Assembly (NCBI RefSeq): GCF_024721155.1
Contig: NZ_JAHVAP010000011.1
Location: forward strand, 1 to 64,000
DNA: 64,000 bases
From: Mucilaginibacter phenanthrenivorans
GTDB taxonomy: Bacteria > Bacteroidota > Bacteroidia > Sphingobacteriales > Sphingobacteriaceae
Direction: 5' to 3'
The translations under genes were made by a program, and so were the position numbers. This document shows positions 53,101 to 63,108 of this stretch, one piece after another (position 1 is the first letter of the stretch; each line of letters begins with the position of its first letter). The notes beneath the pieces are model-generated. The model was not told the DNA's origin, did no database searches, and saw nothing but the letters and a program-made list of their open reading frames with translations.

Positions 53101-54300
53101 TTACTTTTTCCCAAACACTTCCTTTACAGCATCAAGATAACCATAGCCATGTTGTTTATCCGGCTCCAGGTAGCTCCCTTCCGCCCATTCATTCCAGGCA
53201 TTTATAGTGATCAATTTGGGTTGATCCGGATGACTGTCTACATATTCCTTCGCCTGTAATAAGAAGCGCTTAAAATCTCCAGGGTTAGCATCAGTAACCA
53301 TCCCTTGTAAAGTCTTTGGAAAGCGCGGGTTATTATTCCAGCTTATTGATACATGCGGAAAAAACGGCACGGTAAACTCTTTGGTAAATTTAGCCCATCC
53401 TTCTATTGCTTTAGCGCCCCATCTATCATACCTGTCAAGCGGCACATAATGGCACCACTGATAGTTGGTTAGACTTTTAAAGCCCAGTTCTAACACGGTG
53501 TTATTTTGCGTAACTGTCGTATCACCCGGCACTGCCGAAATTCCTTTTGGTATCGCCCCCCATAAAACGCCCTGCAGGTGCAAACCAGGGAAACCCGCTT
53601 CTTTTGTCTTTTGAGTAAAATAATCCAGCGCCTCTTTAGCCTGCTTAATACCACCCATGCCTTTGATAAATGTAGCCAGTTCATAAATGCTGATCACCGG
53701 CTCGCCTTTTATCTTGTAATAGTTTGCCTGGCTGAAATAATCTTTTATGATGTGTGCTATCATAATATTGAATGTAGGCCTGTCAATACCGCCATACCAA
53801 TAGATCTTACTCTTATCATCAGTGGTGTTATCCAGGTAAGCGCTGTGGTCATGGTTGGCCCACATTAAATAAAATTTCATTTTATTCTTGTTTTTTGCAC
53901 CTAAAAACCCCTTGTCTATCCCATTTTCTAAAAATGGCTTTCCATCATACCAGTACCAGTCGTAAATAAATACGTTTACACCGTGTGATACGGCAGCGTC
54001 AATCTTTTTTTCCATCACTTTAGGGTCGGCCTCGTTAACATAGCCCCATAGCGGAACTTCAGGCTGTTTATCCCCCGCGAATTTTGGCTTGGCGTTGTAT
54101 ATGCTCTCCCATTCGCCTTTACCATCCTTAAAAACGCCAATATCTTTAAATCGTGGCTCAGGCTGATAGGCCGGCCATACGTAAGCCGCAACATCATAAT
54201 GCTGCTTTGTTGATTGGGCATGTAAGGCAGTTACGCTCATGGCGTAAAAAAAAGCTGCGTATAAAAACCGTAAAGAAAGGCGTCTGTTTATTTTTATCAT
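53101..54300 (-). CDS. GH99-like / WbsX-type secreted protein, downstream paralogue
   Basis: This 399-residue protein has a signal peptide ending near ALHAQ. A TIM-barrel-type fold of the GH99-like/glycosyltransferase-WbsX group is shown by YDVAAYVWPAYQPEPRF, WGYVNEADPKVMEKKI, NVFIYDWYWYDGKPFLENG, MKFYLMWANHD, and a C-terminal LITINAWNEWAEGSYLEP whose Glu residues are the expected catalytic pair. True GH99 enzymes are endo-alpha-mannosidases; members of this wider group are mostly uncharacterised. It is 40 bp after its tandem paralogue. Confidence 0.85.
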   Translation of the reverse strand: MIKINRRLSLRFLYAAFFYAMSVTALHAQSTKQHYDVAAYVWPAYQPEPRFKDIGVFKDGKGEWESIYNAKPKFAGDKQPEVPLWGYVNEADPKVMEKKIDAAVSHGVNVFIYDWYWYDGKPFLENGIDKGFLGAKNKNKMKFYLMWANHDHSAYLDNTTDDKSKIYWYGGIDRPTFNIMIAHIIKDYFSQANYYKIKGEPVISIYELATFIKGMGGIKQAKEALDYFTQKTKEAGFPGLHLQGVLWGAIPKGISAVPGDTTVTQNNTVLELGFKSLTNYQWCHYVPLDRYDRWGAKAIEGWAKFTKEFTVPFFPHVSISWNNNPRFPKTLQGMVTDANPGDFKRFLLQAKEYVDSHPDQPKLITINAWNEWAEGSYLEPDKQHGYGYLDAVKEVFGKK

Positions 54301-54340
54301 ATTATTTATTCATTAGTTATGTCAAATCTTATTTCCTTGC

Positions 54341-55582
54341 TTATTTGTTATCCAAAAAAACCTTCTTTACCGCGTCCAGATATCCATAGCCGTTAACGTT
54401 GTCGGGCTGCAGGTAACTGGTTTCGGTCCATTCATTCCAGCTGTTTATGGTGATGAGCGGTGCTTGTTTAGGGTGCGCATCTATATAATCTTTAGCCATC
54501 CGGAGGCCTTTAGCAAAGTTTTCCGGCGTGTTGTTACGCATAACCGGGCTTTGACCCATGCGCGGGCTGTTATCCCAACCAATACTAACGTGTGGGTAGT
54601 ACTTAAACTCGAACGTGGTATCAATACGTGCCCATTCCTTTTTTACGCGATCCAGGATGTTCAGATAGTCGTCATTAGGATTGGTAAAATGAACAAACTG
54701 GTAATGCGTAGCACTTGTAAAGCCCAGCTTTTCCACAAAGGCGTTCTCAACATTTTTGGTTTTGCCCCCATCAAAGCCACTGTAATTAGTATTGATAGCC
54801 CACATGGTTAACTGCAACTCCAAACCCGGAAAGCCGGCGCGTTTGGTTTCATCCTTAAACCATTGCAGCGCGGCAGCTGTTTGTTCTACTCCCCCAAGCC
54901 CGGCTATTAATTGCGGCACATCATAGATCATAAACACAGGTTTACCATCTATCTTATAGTATTGGGGCAGCTTAAAATATTTTTCAATATTACGTTTGCA
55001 GATCTTCTCAAACTCGTCCCTGCTTACTTTACCTGTCCAAATCACATTGTTCTCATGGTATTTATTTAAACGGGTATCCCAGGCGTTCTGTACATCGTGA
55101 TTGGCCCACATCAGGTAAAATTTCATTTTGTTAACGTTCTCAGCTTTCAGGAAACCGCTATCAAGGGTAGTCTCCATAAAAGGGCGGCCATCGTACCAGT
55201 ACCAATCGAAAATAAAAACATTTACACCATGTTTGGTGGCTTGGTCAATCTCCATGTTCATTATTGCGGGATCAGCCTCATTAATCGGGCCCCAAACCGG
55301 TTTGCGGTTCCAATAATGGCCGGGGTTGCGTTGCTGCATGGTGGTAACTGTCTCCCATTCGCCGTTCCCTTCGGGCCAAAATGGCCGTAATCTCGGATCG
55401 CCGCTGGCGTAGGCAGGATAAAGAAATGCAGCCACGTCATATTTTTGGGGGGTTGTTTGCTTGTTTTGAGCTATAGAGTTCCCGGCAAACAAAAGAAGCA
55501 TGCTAATACCCAAAAAGATCAGGTTCTTTTTGTGAGTACAGGGTTGCAGGATCAAAAAAATCAAGATTTTAAAGTATCGCAT
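54341..55582 (-). CDS. GH99-like / WbsX-type secreted protein, upstream paralogue
   Basis: This 413-residue protein is similar to its downstream neighbour throughout: YDVAAFLYPAYASGDPRLRP, WGPINEADPAIMNMEID, NVFIFDWYWYDGRPFMETT, LMWANHDVQNAWD, and LITINSWNEWTETSYLQPDN. A signal peptide follows a short basic N-terminus. The start MRYFKIL is the only early ATG; a later Met (MLLLFAGN) would spoil the signal. The two paralogues may share work on one glycan or act on different linkages. It lies after the susCD terminator (55648-55688) with 65 bp between, so it probably has its own promoter. Confidence 0.85.
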   Translation of the reverse strand: MRYFKILIFLILQPCTHKKNLIFLGISMLLLFAGNSIAQNKQTTPQKYDVAAFLYPAYASGDPRLRPFWPEGNGEWETVTTMQQRNPGHYWNRKPVWGPINEADPAIMNMEIDQATKHGVNVFIFDWYWYDGRPFMETTLDSGFLKAENVNKMKFYLMWANHDVQNAWDTRLNKYHENNVIWTGKVSRDEFEKICKRNIEKYFKLPQYYKIDGKPVFMIYDVPQLIAGLGGVEQTAAALQWFKDETKRAGFPGLELQLTMWAINTNYSGFDGGKTKNVENAFVEKLGFTSATHYQFVHFTNPNDDYLNILDRVKKEWARIDTTFEFKYYPHVSIGWDNSPRMGQSPVMRNNTPENFAKGLRMAKDYIDAHPKQAPLITINSWNEWTETSYLQPDNVNGYGYLDAVKKVFLDNK

Positions 55583-55647
55583 TGGGGCAGATGTATGTTG
55601 CGTTATTAAATAGCAATTCTATATCGGTCAATACGGCAAAGTAAAAT

Positions 55648-55688
55648 AAAAGCCTGGGCGCCGTTACTAACGGCGGCCCAGGGCTTTT
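55648..55688 (-). terminator. Strong intrinsic terminator after PUL-C susCD
   Basis: AAAAGCCTGGGC...CCGTT pairs with AACGG...GCCCAGGGCTTTT around a 3-base loop. It is 134 bp after the SusD stop. Confidence 0.88.
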
Positions 55689-55821
55689 GCCAACTAACCA
55701 GTAATAAATATTAACCTTTATTTACTCGTTCTCTTTGTCTAAATCAGCATTGCCGCTGAATTTAGTTAGTAAAACTACCGGCCGAAAATGCATTCAAAAC
55801 CGATAGCCTATGCTGTTATTT

Positions 55822-57618
55822 TTAGTACCCGGGATTTTCAACCAAATTTTTATTGTTGGATGTTCTTCCAACCGTTAATGGCAGATAATAATTTTCAGCC
55901 CTGAATTGCGGGATGTTTGATGCGCCATCCACATTATTAATGATCTGGATCTGATATTTGCCTGATGCGCCGTCAAGAATATAACGGATACCCGACCAGC
56001 GAACTGACAAATCGTGAACAGCAGTACGCCATCTCCGCACATCCCAATAACGCTGGCCTTCAAAGGCAAGCTCAACCTTGCGTTCGTGGTGGATCTGATC
56101 TCTTGTTACACTACCTAAGGCGGCTATACCTGCACGACTCCTGATTTGATTAATAGAGTTCAGCGCATCAGCCGTATTTCCCAATTCAAATGCAGCTTCC
56201 GCATTGTTTAAAAGGATTTCTGCATACCTGAAGATTAACCAATCCTGGGCTGATGTTGCCCAACCACTGTTCGCCCCAGCCATGTTATCATGGCTTTCAT
56301 CCAAATATTTCAAAACACCTAAACCTGTTCCCTGGTAATCCTGGTCACCTGTGGCAGCAGTGCCATTATAGGCTCCGCTGGTTATGATTGATCCATCGGG
56401 AAGCTTGATGCCAGCATGAAAATCAAGTTTAGTACCCTTCCAGCTGGTGTTCTGCGTATAAAACGTAGCAAAAAAACGAGGATCTTTGTTAGCCCATAAC
56501 TCGTCTGTCGACATTATTTTACTTTGAACAGCGGTACGATCTAAAGTTCCCGGAGTTCCATCAATATGCTCGAACGATTCAGCTAGTTCAAGATAAGCTT
56601 GATCATACAAACCACGACCCCATGCTTGCGGCCTTGGACAGTTGAAAAAATCGACACCCCAGCCATTTCCGCCGGTAGCCTCATTAACATTGTCGTGGCG
56701 TTTAGCGAAAATCACTTCGCTGTTATTTTTCACCAAAAAGATGTTTCTAAAATTAGTCGCCTTATTAGCGTCAAGATTATAAAGTGCGTATTTGCCACTT
56801 TTTATAATTACCTGTGAAGCATCGTAAGATTCCTGGTAATAGGTTTTGGCCGCTGATGCGGGGATCCCTACAACGCCATTTAATTGAACTGTACCAAATT
56901 GGGCTATACTGCCTGCATATAATGCGGCGCGACTTTTTAAGGCAATAGCGGCATATTTCGATGGCCTTCCTAAATTGTCGCCGGTAACCACCTCTGGTAG
57001 ATCATTTGCACACGCGTCAATTTCGGAAATGATAAAGTCATAAACCTTCTGCTCCGTGTCTCTTGCCGGAAAAAGTGCCGACTGAGGCTCATTAATTCCC
57101 TGAACAGAGCTGATCAACGGAACACCGCCGTACCGTTTAACCATGGAGAAGTAACAGAATGCCCTTAGAAACCGGGCCTCGGCAATCTTCGCTTTTACCT
57201 GATCTGCAGGAAGCGGAGAAGCGGGCAATTTTTCAAGAAATTGGTTGATCTCCCGCACAGTGTTATATCCCCACCAATCAAGTAAACCCCCGTTAATATT
57301 TAAATTGCCATATTTATAGGTAAACGCATTACTTGGGTTCCAGTCTCTAAACTGCGGAAAACTTTCGTCAGACACATCGTTGATATCAAAGGCATGCCAG
57401 CTTCCGTCGCCATCAAATGAACCACTTCCACTACAATCATTTCCTAAAATAGGCATATCGTAATAAACCTGGGTAAGGTAGGCGTTTATCAATGCCGGAT
57501 CTTTAAAAACGTCGGCATCTGAAATAATATTAAGCGGCTTTTTATTTAAAACTTCCTTATTGCAGGAATAACATGCAGCAAAGCTGATCAGAACGATCAG
57601 TGAAATAATTTTTTTCAT
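55822..57618 (-). CDS. susD-like: SusD/RagB-family glycan-binding lipoprotein (PUL-C)
   Basis: This 598-residue lipoprotein has a lipobox (SFAAC or CYSC, then NKEVLNKKPLN) and SusD signatures: PQFRDWNPSNAF, NNAEAAFELGNTADALNSIN and RDQIHHERKVELAFEGQRYW. It ends NPGY. It starts 11 bp after SusC and is presumed to bind the PUL-C glycan at the surface; with GH32 downstream this may be fructan, though the GH99-like pair does not fit a simple fructan PUL. Confidence 0.95.
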   Translation of the reverse strand: MKKIISLIVLISFAACYSCNKEVLNKKPLNIISDADVFKDPALINAYLTQVYYDMPILGNDCSGSGSFDGDGSWHAFDINDVSDESFPQFRDWNPSNAFTYKYGNLNINGGLLDWWGYNTVREINQFLEKLPASPLPADQVKAKIAEARFLRAFCYFSMVKRYGGVPLISSVQGINEPQSALFPARDTEQKVYDFIISEIDACANDLPEVVTGDNLGRPSKYAAIALKSRAALYAGSIAQFGTVQLNGVVGIPASAAKTYYQESYDASQVIIKSGKYALYNLDANKATNFRNIFLVKNNSEVIFAKRHDNVNEATGGNGWGVDFFNCPRPQAWGRGLYDQAYLELAESFEHIDGTPGTLDRTAVQSKIMSTDELWANKDPRFFATFYTQNTSWKGTKLDFHAGIKLPDGSIITSGAYNGTAATGDQDYQGTGLGVLKYLDESHDNMAGANSGWATSAQDWLIFRYAEILLNNAEAAFELGNTADALNSINQIRSRAGIAALGSVTRDQIHHERKVELAFEGQRYWDVRRWRTAVHDLSVRWSGIRYILDGASGKYQIQIINNVDGASNIPQFRAENYYLPLTVGRTSNNKNLVENPGY

Positions 57619-57629
57619 AATATTTTGAT

Positions 57630-60600
57630 TTATAATGTAATATTTAATCCTAATGAAATGGTTCTTTGTTGCGGATAATAGTACCCAGCCTGGCCATCCG
57701 GAGCTTCAGGATCAACTTCATATTTCCGAAGCGGATTAATGGTCAATAAATTAGTGCCTGCAAGGTAAATCCTGGCGTTGCGGATATTCGCTTTCCCAAG
57801 CATGTTCTTTGGCAGGTTGTAACCTATGGCTAGGCTCTTTAAGCGCATATAGCTTGCCTTTTTAAAGTACAAATTATTAAACAAACTATTGGTGCTGGCT
57901 CCCGAAATACGCGGGCTTGCATCGGCCGAATTATTCTGCTCAGTCCACATATTTTTATAAAATGCATTGGAATAATTTAACCCGCCATGGTATAAAGTAA
58001 CGGTGGTGTAATAGTTAAATGCTCCCTGTAAAAGCGATTGCAGGTCGAAGTTTTTGAACTTAAGGTTAATCGTAGCACCGGTTATCCATTCCGGCACGGT
58101 GCCTGTACCTATTTGCTTTTGATCTTTGTAATCTAACTTTCCATCACCATTCTCATCAACAAATTCAATATCACCCGGCCTTAATGCAGCATTGCCACCC
58201 GGATAAGTAAATTTCAGGTTATCAATTTGTTGTTGACTGGTAAATAAGCCGCTAGCCACGTAGCCAAAAGTACGATCGGTCCATTGTCCGGACAGTTGAT
58301 AAAGCCTCTTTTGATCAGGATCGGTAAAATCCTGTTGCTCGTAGTGATTCCATTTTGCGCGTGTCCATGATACATTGGCACTTACCTGGTAGCTTAATTC
58401 GCCTACGCTTCCTGCGGTTCCCAAACTAAATTCAAACCCGCGGTTATTCTGGCTGTTCAGGTTTTCAGAAGGCAGCACAGCTCCGAAGGTATTTGGAAGA
58501 GATAATACCCTTGTAGCAGGAATTCCCGAAAGGGTGCGGTAAAATACCTCCGCAGTACCAAACAGCTTCCTGTTAAGGAACGAAAAATCAGCGCCAAGGT
58601 TATAAATATTTATTCGCTCCCAGGTAAGGTTAGGATTAGCCAGACCTGTTGACTGAATACCGGCTTGCGTATTATTGCCTATAAGCCATTGCCCGGCGAA
58701 TTGGTAGCCGGTAAGGTATTGAAAGTCCCCTACGTTGTCGATCCCCGAACTACCGTAACTTGCCCTAAGCTTCAACTCGTCAATACTTTTTATGTTCTTG
58801 ATGAAATTTTCCTGGTCCATTCGCCAACCTAGTGAAACACTTGGAAAGTATCCCCAGCGCTTGTCCGACTCGAATTTTGCAGAAGCATCTGCCCTGAGTG
58901 TTGTTTCCAGGAGATATTTATCCTTATATGAATAGTTGAACCTGCCGACATAACTCGCACGTCCCATTTCAGACGCCGAACTGTTAGCTATAGCTGTTGT
59001 CACAGAGCCTGCATATAGTTCTTCAATAGCCGGTGTTAAAAAATTATCCCGTCCGGCAAGCAAATAGTTGGTATTGTAATCGATAACTTCATAAAGGGCA
59101 AGTGCCGAAATATGATGGTCGTTGTGAAATACATGATCGTAATTCAATGAAAACTGCCCGGTTACGTTGCGCGACTGCGTTTCCTGGTAGGTTAGTTTTG
59201 CCTGTGATCCAAGCGACCCGGCCAGGGTGTAGGCTTGAGTTGAATAGTCGTAAGTATAAAAACTATAAGGTTTTGAGAAGTTTTTGTCAGTGACGTAAGT
59301 CTTGTCATAATTTACAAATGCCTTGGCACTTAATCCGTCAATAGCAGGTATTTTGTAAACGGCAATAAAAGTCCCCTTCATATTCTGGGTATTAACCTTG
59401 TCGTAACCGGCAATGTCTTCGTTTGATACGAGTGCGATACTGCCCACTCCCTGTCCGTTGGCATAAGAGTATTTCGTTGGATCAGGCAGTGTGGCGGGAT
59501 AGATAGGTAAAGAGTTCCATAAATCCTGCCATAATGTATTGATACCCGCGCCCTGGCCTCGTACTGGTTGAGAGTTTGACTCGCTCACCGCCGAAAGCAG
59601 CAATTGGATAGACAAATTATTATTTACCTTGGCATCTAAATTGGATTGGAGATTATACCTGTTATAATCGCCACCATTTTTCTTCCACATGGGGTCCTGG
59701 TTCACATAGCCGAAAAACCCGAAATATTTGATTTGATCAGTTCCACCGCGTACTGATAAATTTTGCTGTGTTTGCGGAGCCCAGTTGCGTGTTGCAACTT
59801 TTTGCCAATCTGTATTTGGGTAAGCAGGATCACCGCCTGCAGAAAATTTCTGGATTTGCTCCGGCGTATATGGCGCGGGTTTCCCCTGGTTGGTATAAAA
59901 CAGGTTGGTTATGTCGGCATACTGGGCCGAATTAACCGGTTTTGCCATTAGCGTATTACCTTGCAAGGTATACGATGAATTAAACGTAATATCGGGTTTT
60001 CCTTCTTTACCATGTTTGGTTGTTACCAATATAACACCGTTACCGGCGCGGGCGCCATATATCGAAGCTGCACCGTCTTTAAGGATACTTAAAGATTCGA
60101 TCTGGTTTGGATCGATGTTATTAAAGTTTGATTCAACACCATCCACAATCCACAGTGCCTGGCCAAAACCACGGATGCTAATTGCAGCCTGGTCTGCCCC
60201 CGGTTGCCCGCTTGATTGCAGTGACACCAACCCGGGCAGTCTTCCAGCAAGGGTATTTATGGTACTGGCAACAGGAGCCGCCGTTAGCTCTTCTCCTTTA
60301 ACCGCGGATACCGAACCGGTAAGTGTTGCTTTCTTTTGCGTGCCGTAGCCCACTACCACCACATCGTTAAGCGTTCCGGCCTGGGGAGTTAGTGCCACAT
60401 TTATTGAGGTTTGCCCGGCAACCGGTATTTCCTTGCTGGCATAACCGATAAAGCTAAAAACCAGCACTGCATCGGTGTTTACACCCGAAATGGTATATTT
60501 CCCATCCGTTCCGGTTACTGTTCCCAGGGTTGTGCCTTTTACCCTAATGCTCACACCGGGCAACGGCAGACCTTTTTCATCATTAACCTGTCCAGTAACG

Positions 60601-61004
60601 GTGATGACAAATGGAGCTTGTATAGTGCCGGAGGTTACTTTATTTTTGCCTGTAATAATTACATTATCATTCTTCACCACATAGGTAAACGGCTGACTGG
60701 CAAAACATTCAATCAGCACTTTGGCCAATGGCTTATTTTTCACGTCGATAGTTACCGGGTTAGCCTGGTTTATCAATTGTTCATCGTAAAGAAAATGGTA
60801 GCCACTCTGGTGGCTTAAGTCTTCAAGCAACTGCTCAAATGAAACGTTCTTAACCTTCAACGTTATATTCTGTCCGTAAGTAGCTGCTGTAGCCTGCAAT
60901 AATGCACACATACAAAAAACAAACGTTAGTTTCATTTTTAAGATTATATTAGGTTTAATGCAGGAAAGGGCCCTACAAAAAAATTTTGTAAAATTTTTAT
61001 ACAT
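57630..61004 (-). CDS. susC-like: SusC/RagA TonB-dependent transporter with N-terminal STN domain (PUL-C)
   Basis: The protein has about 1124 residues. The chosen start is the ATG at 61004 (MYKNFTKFF), which matches the start of the PUL-A homologue (MYKIFT). An in-frame upstream ATG at 61073 adds 23 residues of poor signal character. It has a signal peptide, an STN domain (about 46-117), a carboxypeptidase-regulatory-like domain, a plug beginning near LNDVVVVGYGTQKKATLTGS, and a beta-barrel ending in Leu. It is expected to signal to the upstream FecR and import oligosaccharide. Confidence 0.94.
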   Translation of the reverse strand: MYKNFTKFFCRALSCIKPNIILKMKLTFVFCMCALLQATAATYGQNITLKVKNVSFEQLLEDLSHQSGYHFLYDEQLINQANPVTIDVKNKPLAKVLIECFASQPFTYVVKNDNVIITGKNKVTSGTIQAPFVITVTGQVNDEKGLPLPGVSIRVKGTTLGTVTGTDGKYTISGVNTDAVLVFSFIGYASKEIPVAGQTSINVALTPQAGTLNDVVVVGYGTQKKATLTGSVSAVKGEELTAAPVASTINTLAGRLPGLVSLQSSGQPGADQAAISIRGFGQALWIVDGVESNFNNIDPNQIESLSILKDGAASIYGARAGNGVILVTTKHGKEGKPDITFNSSYTLQGNTLMAKPVNSAQYADITNLFYTNQGKPAPYTPEQIQKFSAGGDPAYPNTDWQKVATRNWAPQTQQNLSVRGGTDQIKYFGFFGYVNQDPMWKKNGGDYNRYNLQSNLDAKVNNNLSIQLLLSAVSESNSQPVRGQGAGINTLWQDLWNSLPIYPATLPDPTKYSYANGQGVGSIALVSNEDIAGYDKVNTQNMKGTFIAVYKIPAIDGLSAKAFVNYDKTYVTDKNFSKPYSFYTYDYSTQAYTLAGSLGSQAKLTYQETQSRNVTGQFSLNYDHVFHNDHHISALALYEVIDYNTNYLLAGRDNFLTPAIEELYAGSVTTAIANSSASEMGRASYVGRFNYSYKDKYLLETTLRADASAKFESDKRWGYFPSVSLGWRMDQENFIKNIKSIDELKLRASYGSSGIDNVGDFQYLTGYQFAGQWLIGNNTQAGIQSTGLANPNLTWERINIYNLGADFSFLNRKLFGTAEVFYRTLSGIPATRVLSLPNTFGAVLPSENLNSQNNRGFEFSLGTAGSVGELSYQVSANVSWTRAKWNHYEQQDFTDPDQKRLYQLSGQWTDRTFGYVASGLFTSQQQIDNLKFTYPGGNAALRPGDIEFVDENGDGKLDYKDQKQIGTGTVPEWITGATINLKFKNFDLQSLLQGAFNYYTTVTLYHGGLNYSNAFYKNMWTEQNNSADASPRISGASTNSLFNNLYFKKASYMRLKSLAIGYNLPKNMLGKANIRNARIYLAGTNLLTINPLRKYEVDPEAPDGQAGYYYPQQRTISLGLNITL

Positions 61005-61080
61005 TTGAATGTTAGGTTTATTGGTAATTGATTGTTTAAAGCGATCTTTCAATTCACCTGATACAGCTCTCATTGCTGTT

Positions 61081-61110
61081 AAACCAGGGGCGGTGCAACG
61101 TTCCTGGTTT
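61081..61110 (-). promoter_or_regulatory. Stem-loop with GGAAC motif before susC (PUL-C)
   Basis: On the minus strand AAACCAGG, then AACGTTGC, then CCTGGTTT. It matches the PUL-A element (11971-11991) in CAGGAAC then TTGC within a hairpin, 96 bp before the susC ATG, so a shared sigma-factor promoter or leader element is likely. Confidence 0.45.
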
Positions 61111-61132
61111 TATCAGATGTCATTAGGTAATT

Positions 61133-62269
61133 TTATTTACATATTACTTTTATCCTCCTTCCTTCAATTTTAAACTTTGCGATTCCTGTTAATTCCACAT
61201 AATTCAATAGTTCAGTTATATTTTCAGAACGGGATACAGTACCACCCAAAAACTTATCATTTACGTTCCCGCTATATTCCACATCTACATTATACCATCT
61301 TGCTATCTTGTTCATAGCCGCCCTGATGTTTTGCTTTCTGAAAGAGAAGTAACCGTTTTTCCAGGCCACTGCGTCCTCAACGTTAACCTCATGAAGTATA
61401 ATATTTTCCGAATTGAAATACGCAACGGCTTGTTGACCGGGCGCTAGCATTACGTGAGTGCTTTTTGAGGATAAAGAAACAGAACCCTCTAATAAGGTAG
61501 TTGCAACAGCGGGCTCATCTTTATAAGCCATTACGTTAAAATGTGTACCCAGCACTTTAATATTTGTATTTTCTGCTGTAACTGTAAATGGCGAATTTTT
61601 ATTTTTAAAGATCTCGAAGTACGCTTCCCCATGTAATTCAACATGCCTTTCGCTGCCTTCAAACCTGCTTGGGTATTTCAATGACGATGCCGCGTTGAGC
61701 CACACATTACTGCCATCGGGCAGCGTTACCCTAAACTGCCCTCCCATCGGCGTAGTAATGGTATTAAATGTAATTTCGTTATCCTTCGAATCAGCAATAA
61801 CCTTGTAGGAGATTTGCCCGGCTGCATTCCTTGTTATAATAGTACCTCCCTGAACAGCCAGTTTTCCGGTGGTGGTGCCGGTAAGCGCTATTTTTTTACC
61901 GTTGCCAAGTGTTAATACCGCCACGTTAGTTCCCGGAACTATTACTTCCTTTTCAGCTGGCTGCTTAGCAATTATCTTAGGATCAACAACCTGGCGGTTA
62001 ATTATATAAATACCAAAAACCACAAGAATAACAGCTGCCGCAGAGCCTATTATCCAGGGTTTAAAAAAAGTGTTTTTTCTTTTTTCCTGTTCAATTTCCT
62101 TATTAAGGCGTAACAATATGCGTTCGCTTACACTTTCCCTGTCGTCGGAATACACCGCGTCATCCAGGTTTGTGCTTTTATACAAATCCAATAGTTCCTG
62201 CTTTTCGCTGTCACTAACGGAACCATCTATATATTTTTGCAGTAAATAGTTAATTCTTGGCTTATCCAC
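61133..62269 (-). CDS. fecR-like: FecR-family anti-sigma factor (PUL-C)
   Basis: About 378 residues are encoded from the GTG at 62269 (MDKPRINYLLQKY), chosen because it aligns with the TTG start of the PUL-A FecR. A GTG at 62308 would add 13 residues. It has one membrane span (about 75-95 from that start, IIGSAAAVILVVFGIYII), the FecR domain (TITTPMGGQFRVTLPDGSNV, then LHGEAYFEI), and a DUF4974-type C-terminus (YFSFRKQNIRAAMNKIARWYN). It would inhibit the sigma factor encoded upstream until SusC signals. Confidence 0.9.
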   Translation of the reverse strand: MDKPRINYLLQKYIDGSVSDSEKQELLDLYKSTNLDDAVYSDDRESVSERILLRLNKEIEQEKRKNTFFKPWIIGSAAAVILVVFGIYIINRQVVDPKIIAKQPAEKEVIVPGTNVAVLTLGNGKKIALTGTTTGKLAVQGGTIITRNAAGQISYKVIADSKDNEITFNTITTPMGGQFRVTLPDGSNVWLNAASSLKYPSRFEGSERHVELHGEAYFEIFKNKNSPFTVTAENTNIKVLGTHFNVMAYKDEPAVATTLLEGSVSLSSKSTHVMLAPGQQAVAYFNSENIILHEVNVEDAVAWKNGYFSFRKQNIRAAMNKIARWYNVDVEYSGNVNDKFLGGTVSRSENITELLNYVELTGIAKFKIEGRRIKVICK

Positions 62270-62517
62270 GATGTAGCTAATAATTGGTTTATAACTACAT
62301 GTTACCACGAAATATCCTTTACCCTATATGCTGGTTCACATTTATTTATTAGCGCTATGATAAGGTAGTTTCTGATCTTACCAGAATCCAACAGGGCAGC
62401 AAGTGTTTATAGATAACAAGAAATTAACTTCAGGAAAAGTTCAGCAGGGTTTAATTTGATAAAAACAGATTTGGGATTTAATTCAAGGAGAAGATTATGA
62501 TAATGCTGCCAACAGCA

Positions 62518-63108
62518 CTACAGCTTATAAAACTTTAAAAGCTCATTCGAAATGACCAGCAAAATACCCGTGGTTTCAAGATTATTCCTGATGATCTTCA
62601 GAGCGCGGGTTAGGTTAGCTTCAACACCTTTTTCGGAGATGTTCATTTGAGATGCAATATCAGCATTCTTCATACCCAATTGGCGGCTGTATTTGAATAC
62701 CAGCCTGCATTTTTCGGGCAGATCCTCAACTATTCCATTGATGTATTCCTGTAAAAAAAGCGCATCCAATTTTTCCTCATCCAGGCTCACATCGTTGAAA
62801 TCAAAATTCATTTCGGCCAGTTTAGTTCTCCGCTGTTCCTTACGGTAGTTTTTAAATACGGCGAATTTGATTTTAGTAGCAAGGAAACCACCAACATTCA
62901 GGATCTGGAGATTGTTTTTTTCCTTCCAAAGTGAAATAAAAACTTCGTGAACTATATCTTCGGCCGCACACTTATCCCTGGTATGATTCCAGGCTATTAA
63001 CACCATTTTCTCCCAGTACCTTGTGTAAATTTCAGTAAATGCCGCGTGATCGCCTTCCTGTAAAAGGGTTATCAATTCCTGATCGGAAAATACATTAGAA
63101 GATATCAT
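62518..63108 (-). CDS. fecI-like: FecI-type ECF RNA polymerase sigma factor (PUL-C)
   Basis: This 196-residue protein has region 2 (FTEIYTRYWEKMVLIAWNHT, then DIVHEVFISLWKEK) and region 4 (PEKCRLVFKYSRQLGMKNAD, then KGVEANLTRALKIIR). It is clearly the counterpart of the PUL-A sigma factor, with the same length and order of genes. About 210 bp lie between it and the 5'-most possible FecR start. It would direct transcription of PUL-C susCD. Confidence 0.92.
   Translation of the reverse strand: MISSNVFSDQELITLLQEGDHAAFTEIYTRYWEKMVLIAWNHTRDKCAAEDIVHEVFISLWKEKNNLQILNVGGFLATKIKFAVFKNYRKEQRRTKLAEMNFDFNDVSLDEEKLDALFLQEYINGIVEDLPEKCRLVFKYSRQLGMKNADIASQMNISEKGVEANLTRALKIIRNNLETTGILLVISNELLKFYKL

Noticed and set aside
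60411..60818. 135-codon plus-strand frame inside the PUL-C susC gene
   Set aside because: It is antisense to conserved STN and carboxypeptidase-like domains, with no signal or family match.
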